Part shown: in pieces, positions 33,452 through 41,347 of the stretch
Layout of the letters: every line of letters begins with the position of its first letter
Position numbering within the stretch: the stretch's first letter is position 1
NCBI RefSeq assembly: GCF_026651855.1
Contig: NZ_CP093280.1
Location: 5,248,001 to 5,312,000 of the forward strand
Source of the DNA: Pseudomonas silvicola
GTDB taxonomy: Bacteria > Pseudomonadota > Gammaproteobacteria > Pseudomonadales > Pseudomonadaceae
DNA length: 64,000 nt
Direction: 5' to 3'
Program-made: the position numbers and the translations under genes
The notes under the pieces: model-generated
Databases searched by the model: none
What the model saw: only the letters and a program-made list of their open reading frames with translations
Told to the model about the DNA's origin: nothing

Positions 33452-34777
33452 TCAGTACTTATCGATGTAGACGAACTGGAAACCCCTCTCACCTTGAAAA
33501 TGAGCACGCAGACGATGAACATTCCCATGCACGTCGACCATTTCAAGATTTTTCGTGGGGTACTCAGCGGGATCACCGCCTTTGGCCCAGTAAAAGCGGC
33601 TGTGGTCTTTGCCAAGCCGTTCGGCAATAACCGGCTGACCCTCACGCGGGCTCTTGATCGAATAGGCCATGTAATCATAAATATTTCGGTACGCAGTGCT
33701 ACCGGCTCGGCAAAGGTAAGGTTGCATGTTCTGGCCGCGAATCGTGCTACCGGGCTGGCCACAAAAAGTGAAACCCCACTCCCAGTTGTTAAATTCGCCA
33801 TTGTGACGCGTAATTGACCAATTAATACTCCCCTCATAAACCATCGACAGGAACTTGACCTCCTGCCCCTGCACAATACAACTGATGTAGGTCTGATAGG
33901 TATCATTACCCATACTCACCTCTTCAACACCATATGCGGCTCTCGGTGGGTTCAGCGGTGCATAAGGGATGATCTTGACTGAACTGTTGAACTTTCCACC
34001 CACCCCCTCACCCACGGGGTCGCTAACGGTATGGGTATTGGTAATGAAACTGATGTTACCGTTGACGAACCGTGCCGCCAGTGTTCTGGACGTGGTACTG
34101 GTGGTCGCGACATGCAGAATATGCCCTTGAAGGGCGTAGTCAATGCCATTCAGCCGGTAAGTTTCCGCCTCGACGGGTTCGTCGGCCTTCACGTCCGATA
34201 GCGGTTGCAACTCCAACAGCCGACTATTGGTACCCGCCAGCTCAGCCTGGACCTGATCGAGCCGTTCCGCTGTATCAGGACCTGGGATTCCCTGTGTGCC
34301 CACGGCGGCCTTCAATGCTTCCAGCCGTCCAATCTGTTCACTACCCGCCTGCATCTCCTGATCAACAATGTTATGCAGATAGCCCGGGGGTAGCGGCTGT
34401 ATATCCACGTCTCCAACACGCCCTGGAATCGAAGTTTGGCGGATAAACCCTTCGCTATACTGAAACCGCCCCTGACTGGGACCGTCTATGGTAGCTGACC
34501 AGCCATCGACAAACGCAGGTCCGACATGGATAGGTGCAGTACCCCCTTCATAATTGACTAGCGTCAGGTTGGCATGGATCTGCGCAGCTGGAATCTCAAC
34601 AGGATTATTTGCAGCATCGACTGCAAGAAAAGTTATTTTCACGCGTATACGCTGGTTGCCATTCCTGAAGAGCGGCCACTCCCCGTGGGGGTGAGTATCG
34701 TCCATGTAACGTACTTTGAAATAAATCAACCTTTGCCAGGCAACTGCCTGCGGGCCCACGGCCTTTACTCTGGACAT
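33452..34777 (-). CDS. Uncharacterised protein of the RHS/Tc locus, 441 residues, paralogue of the following gene
   Basis: First gene of the RHS operon. MSRVKAVGPQAVAWQRLIYFKVRYMDDTHPHGEWPLFRNGNQRIRVKITFLAVDAANNPVEI shares the NGNQ-strand motif with the 342-residue neighbour. The C-terminus NLEMVDVHGNVHRLRAHFQGERGFQFVYI matches the neighbour's last strand pattern. A middle helical/coiled segment lies at about 140-205 (EQIGRLEALKAAVGTQGIPGPDTAERLDQVQAELAGTNSRLLEL). AAAGGAGG eight bases before the ATG is a near-ideal ribosome site. GC content looks lower than in the flanking genes, consistent with recent acquisition. Function is unknown. Confidence 0.75.
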   Translation of the reverse strand: MSRVKAVGPQAVAWQRLIYFKVRYMDDTHPHGEWPLFRNGNQRIRVKITFLAVDAANNPVEIPAAQIHANLTLVNYEGGTAPIHVGPAFVDGWSATIDGPSQGRFQYSEGFIRQTSIPGRVGDVDIQPLPPGYLHNIVDQEMQAGSEQIGRLEALKAAVGTQGIPGPDTAERLDQVQAELAGTNSRLLELQPLSDVKADEPVEAETYRLNGIDYALQGHILHVATTSTTSRTLAARFVNGNISFITNTHTVSDPVGEGVGGKFNSSVKIIPYAPLNPPRAAYGVEEVSMGNDTYQTYISCIVQGQEVKFLSMVYEGSINWSITRHNGEFNNWEWGFTFCGQPGSTIRGQNMQPYLCRAGSTAYRNIYDYMAYSIKSPREGQPVIAERLGKDHSRFYWAKGGDPAEYPTKNLEMVDVHGNVHRLRAHFQGERGFQFVYIDKY

Positions 34778-35003
34778 AAGACGCCCTCCTTTCAGGAACA
34801 AAAAAGACGAGGCCACGCAATAACTTTAATTGATCGTAGCCAGATCAAAGATCCTTCGCAATTAACGTATTAACATTTTCAGGAACCGTAAGCCCGCCCC
34901 CATCATTACACTTGCACATCAAGTTTATTGGTGATGATTCCGGGGCCATTCCCAGTGCGGACGACGCGGGGGTCGGCCACTTCCCTTCCGGCTAAAAGCG
35001 GCG
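34778..35003. promoter_or_regulatory. AT-rich divergent spacer between the RHS operon and the EmrB-type gene
   Basis: The spacer is strongly AT-rich between about 34790 and 34920. It should contain the leftward promoter of the RHS/Tc operon, but I cannot assign its -35 and -10 elements with confidence. It is a candidate for silencing by MvaT/H-NS-like proteins, which favour such islands. No gene was seen. Confidence 0.4.
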
Positions 35004-35034
35004 CTGGACGCCATAATATTATGGATATAATATG
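35004..35034 (+). promoter_or_regulatory. Promoter with ATATTAT..ATAATAT operator upstream of the EmrB-type gene
   Basis: CTGGAC (35004-35009), 16 bases and TATAAT (35026-35031) make a strong promoter. An imperfect dyad ATATTATGG-ATATAATAT at 35017-35034 overlaps the -10 element. The GCTGGACG upstream block, the spacing and the ATATTAT half-sites match the promoter before the EmrA-type gene at 26187, so the two genes are probably controlled by one repressor. Confidence 0.7.
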
Positions 35035-35065
35035 ATAGCTTGCATCCTATTCCCTGGCCCCCGCT

Positions 35066-36634
35066 ATGACACGCCCCCTGCCCTTCGACCCCGCCTCGAT
35101 GCCCACCGGGCAAAAGGTCTTCGCCTTCGCCGCCATGTGCGTGGGCATGTTCATCGCCCTGTTGGATATCCAGATCGTCTCCGCCTCGCTGCGCGACATC
35201 GGCGGCGGGCTGTCGGCCGGCGCCGACGAGACGGCCTGGGTGCAAACCAGCTACCTGATCGCGGAGATCGTCGTCATTCCGTTGTCGGGCTGGCTGTCAC
35301 GGGTATTCTCCACCCGCTGGCTGTTCTGTGCGTCGGCGGTGGGGTTCACCCTGTCGAGCCTGCTGTGCGGCATGGCCTGGAACATCCAGAGCATGATCGC
35401 CTTTCGCGCCCTGCAGGGTTTTCTCGGGGGGTCGATGATCCCGCTGGTGTTCACCACCGCGTTCTTTTTCTTCACCGGCAAGCAGAAGGTCATCGCCGCC
35501 GCCACCATCGGCGCCATCGCCTCCCTGGCGCCAACCCTGGGCCCGACCATCGGTGGCTGGATCACTGACCATTACTCCTGGCATTGGCTGTTCTACATCA
35601 ACCTGGTGCCCGGCATCTTCGTCGCAGTGGCAGTGCCGATGCTGGTGCGCATCGACGAACCGGACCTGCGCCTGCTCAAGGGCGCCGACTACCTGAGCAT
35701 GGTGTTCATGGCGCTGTTCCTCGGCTGCCTGGAATACACCCTGGAGGAAGGCCCGCGGTGGAACTGGTTCAGTGACAGCACCATCCTGATCACTGCCTGG
35801 GTGTCAGGGCTGGCGGCGCTGGCGTTCATTGGCCGCACGTTGTCGGTGAGCAACCCGGTGGTGGACCTGCGCGCCTTGGGCGAACGCAATTTCGCCCTGG
35901 GGTGCTTTTTCTCGTTTGTCACCGGCATCGGCCTGTTTGCCACCATCTACCTGACGCCGCTGTTTCTGGGCCGGGTGCGCGGCTATAGCGCGCTGGACAT
36001 TGGCCTGGCGGTGTTTTCAACCGGGGTGTTCCAGATTCTGTCGATCCCTGTGTACGCGTTCCTGGCCAACCGCGTGGACCTGCGCTGGATCATGATGGCC
36101 GGCCTTGGGCTGTTTGCCTTGTCCATGTGGGACTTCTCGCCCATCACCCATGACTGGGGCGCCAAGGAGCTGCTATTGCCCCAGGCCTTGCGCGGCATGG
36201 CCCAGCAGTTGGCAGTGCCCCCCACGGTGACCCTGACCCTGGGGGCCTTGGCCCAATCACGACTGAAGCAGGCCTCGGGGCTGTTCAACCTGATGCGCAA
36301 CCTGGGCGGCGCGATCGGCATCGCGGCCTGCGCAACCCTCCTCAATGACCGCACCAACCTGCATTTCACCCGGCTGGCAGAGCACTTGAACAGCACCAAC
36401 GAAAACCTCAACCAGTGGTTGAACCAGGTGGGCAGCAGCCTGGGGCAGATGGGGCTGGACGGCAACGCGGCGGCGCTCAGGCAGTTGTGGAACCTGACCT
36501 ACCGCGAGGCGCAGACGCAAACCTATGCCGATGCCTTCCTGGCGATCATGGTGTGCTTCGTCGTGGCCACGGCGATGGTGCCGTTGATGCGCAAGGTCGT
36601 GCCGCCCGCGACGCCCTCGGCCGATGCTCACTGA
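35066..36634 (+). CDS. EmrB-type DHA2-family multidrug efflux MFS transporter
   Basis: This 522-residue protein with 14 predicted helices has DHA2 hallmarks. These are MFIALLDIQIVSASLRDIGGGLSAGADETAWVQTSYLIAEIVVIPLSGWLSRVFSTRWLF in the first helices, FRALQGFLGGSMIPLVFTTAF at helix 4, and the antiporter motif region LAPTLGPTIGGWITDHYSWHWLFYINLVPG. Its usual partner is an EmrA adaptor; a suitable one is encoded at 26249, 7.7 kb away and under a matching operator. There is no outer-membrane channel gene in the window, so TolC-like partners must be elsewhere. Confidence 0.92.
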   Translation: MTRPLPFDPASMPTGQKVFAFAAMCVGMFIALLDIQIVSASLRDIGGGLSAGADETAWVQTSYLIAEIVVIPLSGWLSRVFSTRWLFCASAVGFTLSSLLCGMAWNIQSMIAFRALQGFLGGSMIPLVFTTAFFFFTGKQKVIAAATIGAIASLAPTLGPTIGGWITDHYSWHWLFYINLVPGIFVAVAVPMLVRIDEPDLRLLKGADYLSMVFMALFLGCLEYTLEEGPRWNWFSDSTILITAWVSGLAALAFIGRTLSVSNPVVDLRALGERNFALGCFFSFVTGIGLFATIYLTPLFLGRVRGYSALDIGLAVFSTGVFQILSIPVYAFLANRVDLRWIMMAGLGLFALSMWDFSPITHDWGAKELLLPQALRGMAQQLAVPPTVTLTLGALAQSRLKQASGLFNLMRNLGGAIGIAACATLLNDRTNLHFTRLAEHLNSTNENLNQWLNQVGSSLGQMGLDGNAAALRQLWNLTYREAQTQTYADAFLAIMVCFVVATAMVPLMRKVVPPATPSADAH

Positions 36635-36649
36635 GATCCCAGGGCCTGT

Positions 36650-36720
36650 TGGAGCACAGCTTGCTGGCGAAGCATGCACCGCGTTCCCGCGGGCTCACCG
36701 CAACAGGGATTTTCCCTGGC
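36650..36720. repeat. REP-like palindrome
   Basis: TGTTGGAGCACAGCTTGCTGGCGAAGCATG, followed by a CCGCG-TTC-CGCGG small hairpin, belongs to the same REP type as the core of the 160-bp array units (GTAGGAGCAGAGCTTGCTCG). It lies between the convergent pump gene and recombinase gene and may act as a transcript end. Confidence 0.5.
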
Positions 36721-36736
36721 TAGTTACGCTCACGGG

Positions 36737-37711
36737 TCACAAGTCGTACCGATCCACCGCCCGCCGCCGCTCGTTGTCATCGCGTACGTCGTAGTTGGCC
36801 GTGGTCTGGATATTGGTGTGGTGCGCCAGCTTCTGCGCGATCGACAGGTCGTGCTCTTCGATCACCCGGGTAATGAACGAGCGTCGAAAGTCGTGGGGCA
36901 TGATCTTCACCCCCACCTGCGTCCCACGCTGGCGGGCAATGTAATAGATGGCGTGCTTGGTGATGCGCTCGCGGGTGATGTGACTGCCCCGGCGGATGCG
37001 GTTGAACAGGAAGCTGTCGTCCTGCTCGCCCTCCCCCAGGTGCTCACGGCGGTAGGCCAGCCAGGCGTTGAGCTTTTCAAAGGCCCAGGCCGGGGCGTAC
37101 TTGATCAGTTGCTTGTTGCCCTTGCCCGTCACCTGCAGGCTGCGCTCGCTGAAGTCGACCTGCGCCAGGTCGAGGTTCACCGACTCGGACTTGCGCATGC
37201 CCGAGCCGTACAGGATGGCGATCACCGCCGCATCGCGCAGGCCCTGGGGGCGGGGGTCGGCGGCACAAACGTCCATCAGTTCGCGGATCAGCGTGCGCTT
37301 GAGGTTGCGCCCCTGGCTCAGGCGGGTGCCGGCGGCGGGCTTGACCGAGCGCATCTTGAGCAGGTGGTCCTGGTCGATCAGGCTCAGGCGCCAGGCTTCG
37401 TTCATCACCCCGCGTATGGCGTTGACGTACAGTGACGAGGTGTTGGGCGCGTAACCGTCCTCGCGCAAGGCGGCCACCAGCCCGGTGATGTGGCCAGGCT
37501 GCAACACGTGCCATGGCACGTCGCGGATGTCGCTGTCGGCGAAGCCCAAGCGGTCGGCTGCGTCCTGCAGCACGTATTTCATGGTCAACTGGCTGGAAGG
37601 CACCAGGCGGGCCAGGTACTGCACCAGGGGGTTGCGCACATCTGGCAGCGGGTCAAGGGCGGGGATATCAGGCAAAACGGGAGGTTCCTCGTGGGTTTGA
37701 TGCGGGGGCAT
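36737..37711 (-). CDS. Tyrosine recombinase/phage-integrase family protein
   Basis: The protein has an N-terminal SAM-like core-binding domain (about 35-130) and a C-terminal catalytic domain with the full active site. The first Arg is in LYGSGMRKSESVNL, the Lys in VTGKGNKQ, HxxR in MPHDFRRSFITR, the second His in LAHHTNIQTTANYD, and the nucleophile Tyr in the same segment. It is probably active. The start is uncertain: the ATG at 37711 is used, but a TTG 16 codons later has a better AGGA site, and the frame also opens 23 codons earlier. No attachment site, tRNA or phage genes were seen beside it, so it may be a stand-alone chromosomal recombinase. Confidence 0.85.
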   Translation of the reverse strand: MPPHQTHEEPPVLPDIPALDPLPDVRNPLVQYLARLVPSSQLTMKYVLQDAADRLGFADSDIRDVPWHVLQPGHITGLVAALREDGYAPNTSSLYVNAIRGVMNEAWRLSLIDQDHLLKMRSVKPAAGTRLSQGRNLKRTLIRELMDVCAADPRPQGLRDAAVIAILYGSGMRKSESVNLDLAQVDFSERSLQVTGKGNKQLIKYAPAWAFEKLNAWLAYRREHLGEGEQDDSFLFNRIRRGSHITRERITKHAIYYIARQRGTQVGVKIMPHDFRRSFITRVIEEHDLSIAQKLAHHTNIQTTANYDVRDDNERRRAVDRYDL

Positions 37712-37847
37712 GGTAGCAGGCCGGGGCACGCACCACCCGAGTGCACACTGAAAAAACCCGACCAAATTTGGAGCTGACACGTTTCAGCCCGCAACCAATA
37801 GCGCTATGCTGAATCCTTTGTCACCGTTCATCCATGGAGGTAGCGTC

Positions 37848-39470
37848 ATGAGCCAAGATCCACTGAGCAGTCTGTACCCCACAGCAGCGGATATCCCCGA
37901 ACAGTACCGCCTGAGCGGCCAGGTCGAGCAACGCGATTACCTGGTGGACGGCGAACTGCGTCGTTGGGATGGCCCCTTGGCCACCGTGCGCAGCCCGATC
38001 TTCCTGAATACCCCCGAGGGTGATCAACAGGTCATTCTGGGCAGCACACCGCTGCTCGATGCCGACACCGCGCTCACCGCCCTGGACGCTGCCGTGCGCG
38101 CTTACGACAAGGGCCGCGGCGCCTGGCCGAACCTGCGGGTGGCCGAGCGTATCCGTCACGTCGAAGGTTTCCTGGCGCGCATGCGCGAACAGCGCGACGC
38201 GGTGGTCAACCTGTTGATGTGGGAAATCGGCAAGAACCTCAAGGACTCGCAGAAAGAGTTCGACCGCACCTGCGACTACATCGTCGACACCATCAATGCC
38301 TTGAAGGACGTCGACCGCAAGTCCAGTCGCTTCGAGCTGGAACAGGACACCCTGGGCCAGATCCGTCGCGTACCGCTGGGCGTGGCCCTGTGCATGGGCC
38401 CCTACAACTACCCGCTGAACGAGACCTTCACCACCCTGATCCCGGCGCTGATCATGGGCAACACCGTGGTGTTCAAACCGGCCAAGTTCGGCGTGCTGCT
38501 GATTCGTCCGTTGCTGGAAGCCTTCCGCGACAGCTTCCCCGCCGGTGTCATCAACGTCATCTACGGCAGCGGCCGCGAGACCGTCAGCGCGTTGATGGCC
38601 AGTGGCAAGATCGACATCTTCGCCTTCATCGGCACCCACAAGGCCGCCAGCGACCTGAAGAAACTGCACCCCAAGCCACACCGCCTGCGCTCGGCCCTGG
38701 GCCTGGACGCCAAGAACCCGGGCATCGTGCTGCCCGAGGTAGACCTGGACAACGCCGTCAACGAAGCCATCACCGGTTCGCTGTCGTTCAACGGGCAGCG
38801 TTGCACTGCGCTGAAGATCCTGTTCGTGCACGAGAACGTGGTGGGCAGTTTCATCGAGAAATTCAACCAGAAACTCGCCGCGCTGAAATCCGGCATGCCG
38901 TGGGAACCGGGCGTGTCGCTGACGCCGCTGCCGGAGCAAGGCAAGACCGACTACCTGTCGGCGCTGGTCAAGGACGCCGAGGCCCAGGGCGCCAAGGTGG
39001 TGAACCCCAACGGCGGTGCCATCCGGGGTTCGTTCTTCTACCCGGCGGTGCTGTTCCCGGTGACGCCGGAGATGCGCGTGTATCAGGAAGAGCAATTTGG
39101 CCCGGTGGTACCGATCGTGCCATTCCGTGATCTGGAAACGGTGATCGACTACGTGCTGGAGTCGGACTTCGGCCAGCAGGCGAGCATCTTCGGCACCGAC
39201 GCTACCCAGGTCGGCAAGCTGGTGGACCTGTTCGCCAACCAGGTGGGCCGCATCAACATCAACGCGCAGTGCCAGCGCGGCCCGGACACCTACCCGTTCA
39301 ACGGCCGCAAGAACTCGGCCGAAGGCACCTTGTCGGTGTTCGACGCCTTGCGCACCTTCTCGATTCGCACGCTGGTGGCGACCAAGTTCCAGGACGCCAA
39401 CAAGACGTTGATCAGCGATATCATTCACGACCGCAAGTCGAACTTCCTGACCACCGATTACATCTTCTGA
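37848..39470 (+). CDS. gapN: NADP-dependent glyceraldehyde-3-phosphate dehydrogenase-type aldehyde dehydrogenase
   Basis: This 540-residue aldehyde-dehydrogenase-superfamily enzyme has a cofactor site at RVPLGVALCMGPYNYPLNETFTTLIPALIMGNTVVFKPAKFG and a catalytic Cys in SLSFNGQRCTALKILFVHE. ALGLDAKNPGIVLPEVDLD holds the general-base region, and EEQFGPVVPIVPF follows. The long N- and C-terminal extensions are those of the GapN-like group in Pseudomonas, which oxidise glyceraldehyde 3-phosphate directly to 3-phosphoglycerate with NADP. The start ATG has GGAGG eight bases upstream. Other aldehyde substrates cannot be excluded. Confidence 0.87.
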   Translation: MSQDPLSSLYPTAADIPEQYRLSGQVEQRDYLVDGELRRWDGPLATVRSPIFLNTPEGDQQVILGSTPLLDADTALTALDAAVRAYDKGRGAWPNLRVAERIRHVEGFLARMREQRDAVVNLLMWEIGKNLKDSQKEFDRTCDYIVDTINALKDVDRKSSRFELEQDTLGQIRRVPLGVALCMGPYNYPLNETFTTLIPALIMGNTVVFKPAKFGVLLIRPLLEAFRDSFPAGVINVIYGSGRETVSALMASGKIDIFAFIGTHKAASDLKKLHPKPHRLRSALGLDAKNPGIVLPEVDLDNAVNEAITGSLSFNGQRCTALKILFVHENVVGSFIEKFNQKLAALKSGMPWEPGVSLTPLPEQGKTDYLSALVKDAEAQGAKVVNPNGGAIRGSFFYPAVLFPVTPEMRVYQEEQFGPVVPIVPFRDLETVIDYVLESDFGQQASIFGTDATQVGKLVDLFANQVGRININAQCQRGPDTYPFNGRKNSAEGTLSVFDALRTFSIRTLVATKFQDANKTLISDIIHDRKSNFLTTDYIF

Positions 39471-39554
39471 CCGGGTACCGGGCAGGCCACCAGGCTTGCC
39501 CGGATCCACTTCCCCACGGCATGATGGCTCCCCCTTCCCCGGGTGGAGAGCGCA

Positions 39555-40739
39555 GTGCCCAGCGTTTCGCAGATCGCCGACCGACAATCCCGCCTAGCCG
39601 CCACGGTCATGGCCCTGTGCTTGCCCAGTGACGTGTTGCTTTATCTGCTCCTGCCCATGCAGCCCCAGGCCTTCGGCATCAGCCTGGCCCAGGCCGGTAT
39701 TCTGCTGGCGGCCAACCGCCTGGTGCGGATTGTCGGCTACAGCCAGGTGGTGCAGTTCTATGCGCGCAAGGGCGACCGCCTCACCAGCATGATCGCGGCA
39801 GGTGCCGCGGCCCTGTGCGCGCTGGGCAACGCCACGCTGTCAGGGTTCGCCTGGTTGCTGGGGCTGCGCCTGGTGTGGGGGTTGTGTTTCGCGGCGTTCA
39901 ACCTTTCTACCCAGGTCATGGCCACCCATGAACCGGCAGGTGCTGCGCGACGTTCCGGGCGAGCGCGAGCGCTGGCGGCCATCGGGCCCATGCTGGCCTT
40001 GCCGCTGGGGGCGGCCTTGAGCCTGTGGCTAGGGCCGCGGGCGATTTTCTTCATTCTTGCCGGCACTTGCACCCTGGGCTTCTTCGTTGCCCGACGCCTG
40101 CCGCGGCAGCCCCATGCTTTGCAGGCGGGCGGCAAGCGCTTCAAGAGGCCCGACAGCGTGGCGGTGTGGTCCTTCATCGAAGGCGTGGCGCTGGACGGAC
40201 TGTTCATCTTCGGCCTGTCCTTGCAGGCGCAGAAGGTACTGGGCGGCGACGCCATGATGATCGCCGGGGTGCTGATGGGCCTGCGTTACCTGTCCGAACT
40301 GCTGCTCAGCCCGTTGGGCGGGTGGGCGGCGCAGCGTTTTGGGGCGACGGCGATGCTGCTGGTGTTTTCCATCAGTAGCGCTGTCGCCCTGAGCGTGTTT
40401 GGCAACCACTGGGTGATCGTCGGCGGCGCCGCCGTGCTGGTGCTGCGGGCCTTGCAACTGCCGCTCGTGGCGACATTGGTGGCCGAACGCAACCCGGGGC
40501 CAGCGCGCGTGCAGGCCCTGGCGTCCAATGCCGTCTGGCGCGACGTAGGCGCGGGGCTGGGGCCATTGCTGGCCGGCGTATTGCTGCCGGTCACTTCGGC
40601 ACCGTGGGTATTCGGCGTGGCGGGATTGGCGATAGCCTTGAGTGCGCTGGCATGCCAGCGTAAAGCCCATCCGCGTAGCAGCGGACCTGGCCGCGTCGGG
40701 GCACATGCGGTGCGCAGCTCGAAGAGCCAATGCAAATGA
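39555..40739 (+). CDS. MFS transporter, function unknown
   Basis: This 394-residue protein with about 12 helices starts at a GTG with GGAG seven bases upstream; a GTG four codons earlier is possible. The loop between helices 2 and 3 (VQFYARKGDRLTSM) is a weak version of the usual motif, and no specificity signature was recognised. Neighbouring genes give no clue. Its last codons overlap the end of a degraded transposase on the other strand, so the C-terminus may have been altered. Confidence 0.8.
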   Translation: MPSVSQIADRQSRLAATVMALCLPSDVLLYLLLPMQPQAFGISLAQAGILLAANRLVRIVGYSQVVQFYARKGDRLTSMIAAGAAALCALGNATLSGFAWLLGLRLVWGLCFAAFNLSTQVMATHEPAGAARRSGRARALAAIGPMLALPLGAALSLWLGPRAIFFILAGTCTLGFFVARRLPRQPHALQAGGKRFKRPDSVAVWSFIEGVALDGLFIFGLSLQAQKVLGGDAMMIAGVLMGLRYLSELLLSPLGGWAAQRFGATAMLLVFSISSAVALSVFGNHWVIVGGAAVLVLRALQLPLVATLVAERNPGPARVQALASNAVWRDVGAGLGPLLAGVLLPVTSAPWVFGVAGLAIALSALACQRKAHPRSSGPGRVGAHAVRSSKSQCK

Positions 40740-40939
40740 TGAGGCATCACCACCCACGCCAGCGACGACAACCGCCCCGCCTGCTCAGCCGCGCGCATTT
40801 CCTTTACCAGCAAGCGACCGAGCTGAATGTCCTCGAAATGGGCTATTAGACCCTCGGTGACCGTCGTGACCACATAGATCTGCCCCCGCTCGCTAAAGCG
40901 CCCCGTACGCAGCGAAAAGGGTCTGCGGTTGCCGTTCAT
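40715..40939 (-). pseudogene. REP-associated tyrosine transposase (RAYT), N-terminal remnant
   Basis: From the ATG at 40939 (GGGAGGG upstream) the frame reads MNGNRRPFSLRTGRFSERGQIYVVTT.., the typical RAYT/Y1-transposase start. It reaches the HUH motif MPHHLHWLFEL at about residue 66-75. The likeness stops there and the frame runs into the antisense of the MFS gene, so the part with the catalytic tyrosine is missing. RAYTs mobilise REP palindromes, and REP sequences are abundant in this window. Confidence 0.75.
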
Positions 40940-41347
40940 GCGTCTGCCCTCCCTGGCTGATCCCGCAGGGTAATTGCCCTCGCGCGTGCGTTGCGATAGC
41001 CGTTGCATTACAAAAAATGACACAACGGCGGTCTTTTTTTCATGTGCCTGAAGCCCCCGTCCCAGGGTGGCCAGAGGCCTGACAACCGGGCGCAATGTCG
41101 CAGGCAGACGTCACGCAAACGGTTGCGCTAAACCGTTTCAGGTGCGATAACTAAAAAGGTGAACGACTCGAACCCCTACAAAAGATAGAAATCACCCCGG
41201 CATCGAACGCGTTTTTCGTCGATCCTGCATTTCCTTTTCCGTCCGGTCGCTTTACCCACGCCATTGCGGCGTAAACCTGCCCTTCAACCTCATCGAGGCC
41301 ATTCATGGGTGCGCCCAAGCACCTGCTGCACACAAGGAAACGGAACA
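40940..41347. promoter_or_regulatory. 408-bp regulatory spacer with two LacI/GalR-type boxes
   Basis: CGCAAACGGTTGCG (41114-41127) is a near-perfect palindrome of the LacI/GalR operator form, and CTAAACCGTTTCAG (41128-41141) is a second box in direct contact with it. They lie about 210 bp before the start codon of the polyol-type transporter, likely at its promoter. No LacI-family gene is in the window. The rest of the spacer shows no gene. Confidence 0.5.

Noticed and set aside
36737..37711. Prophage or integrative element next to the tyrosine recombinase
   Set aside because: No att-like direct repeats, tRNA, phage structural genes or conjugation genes are visible nearby; the neighbours are ordinary metabolic genes.
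37821..39587. 588-codon minus-strand frame opposite gapN
   Set aside because: Antisense shadow of a complete aldehyde dehydrogenase.
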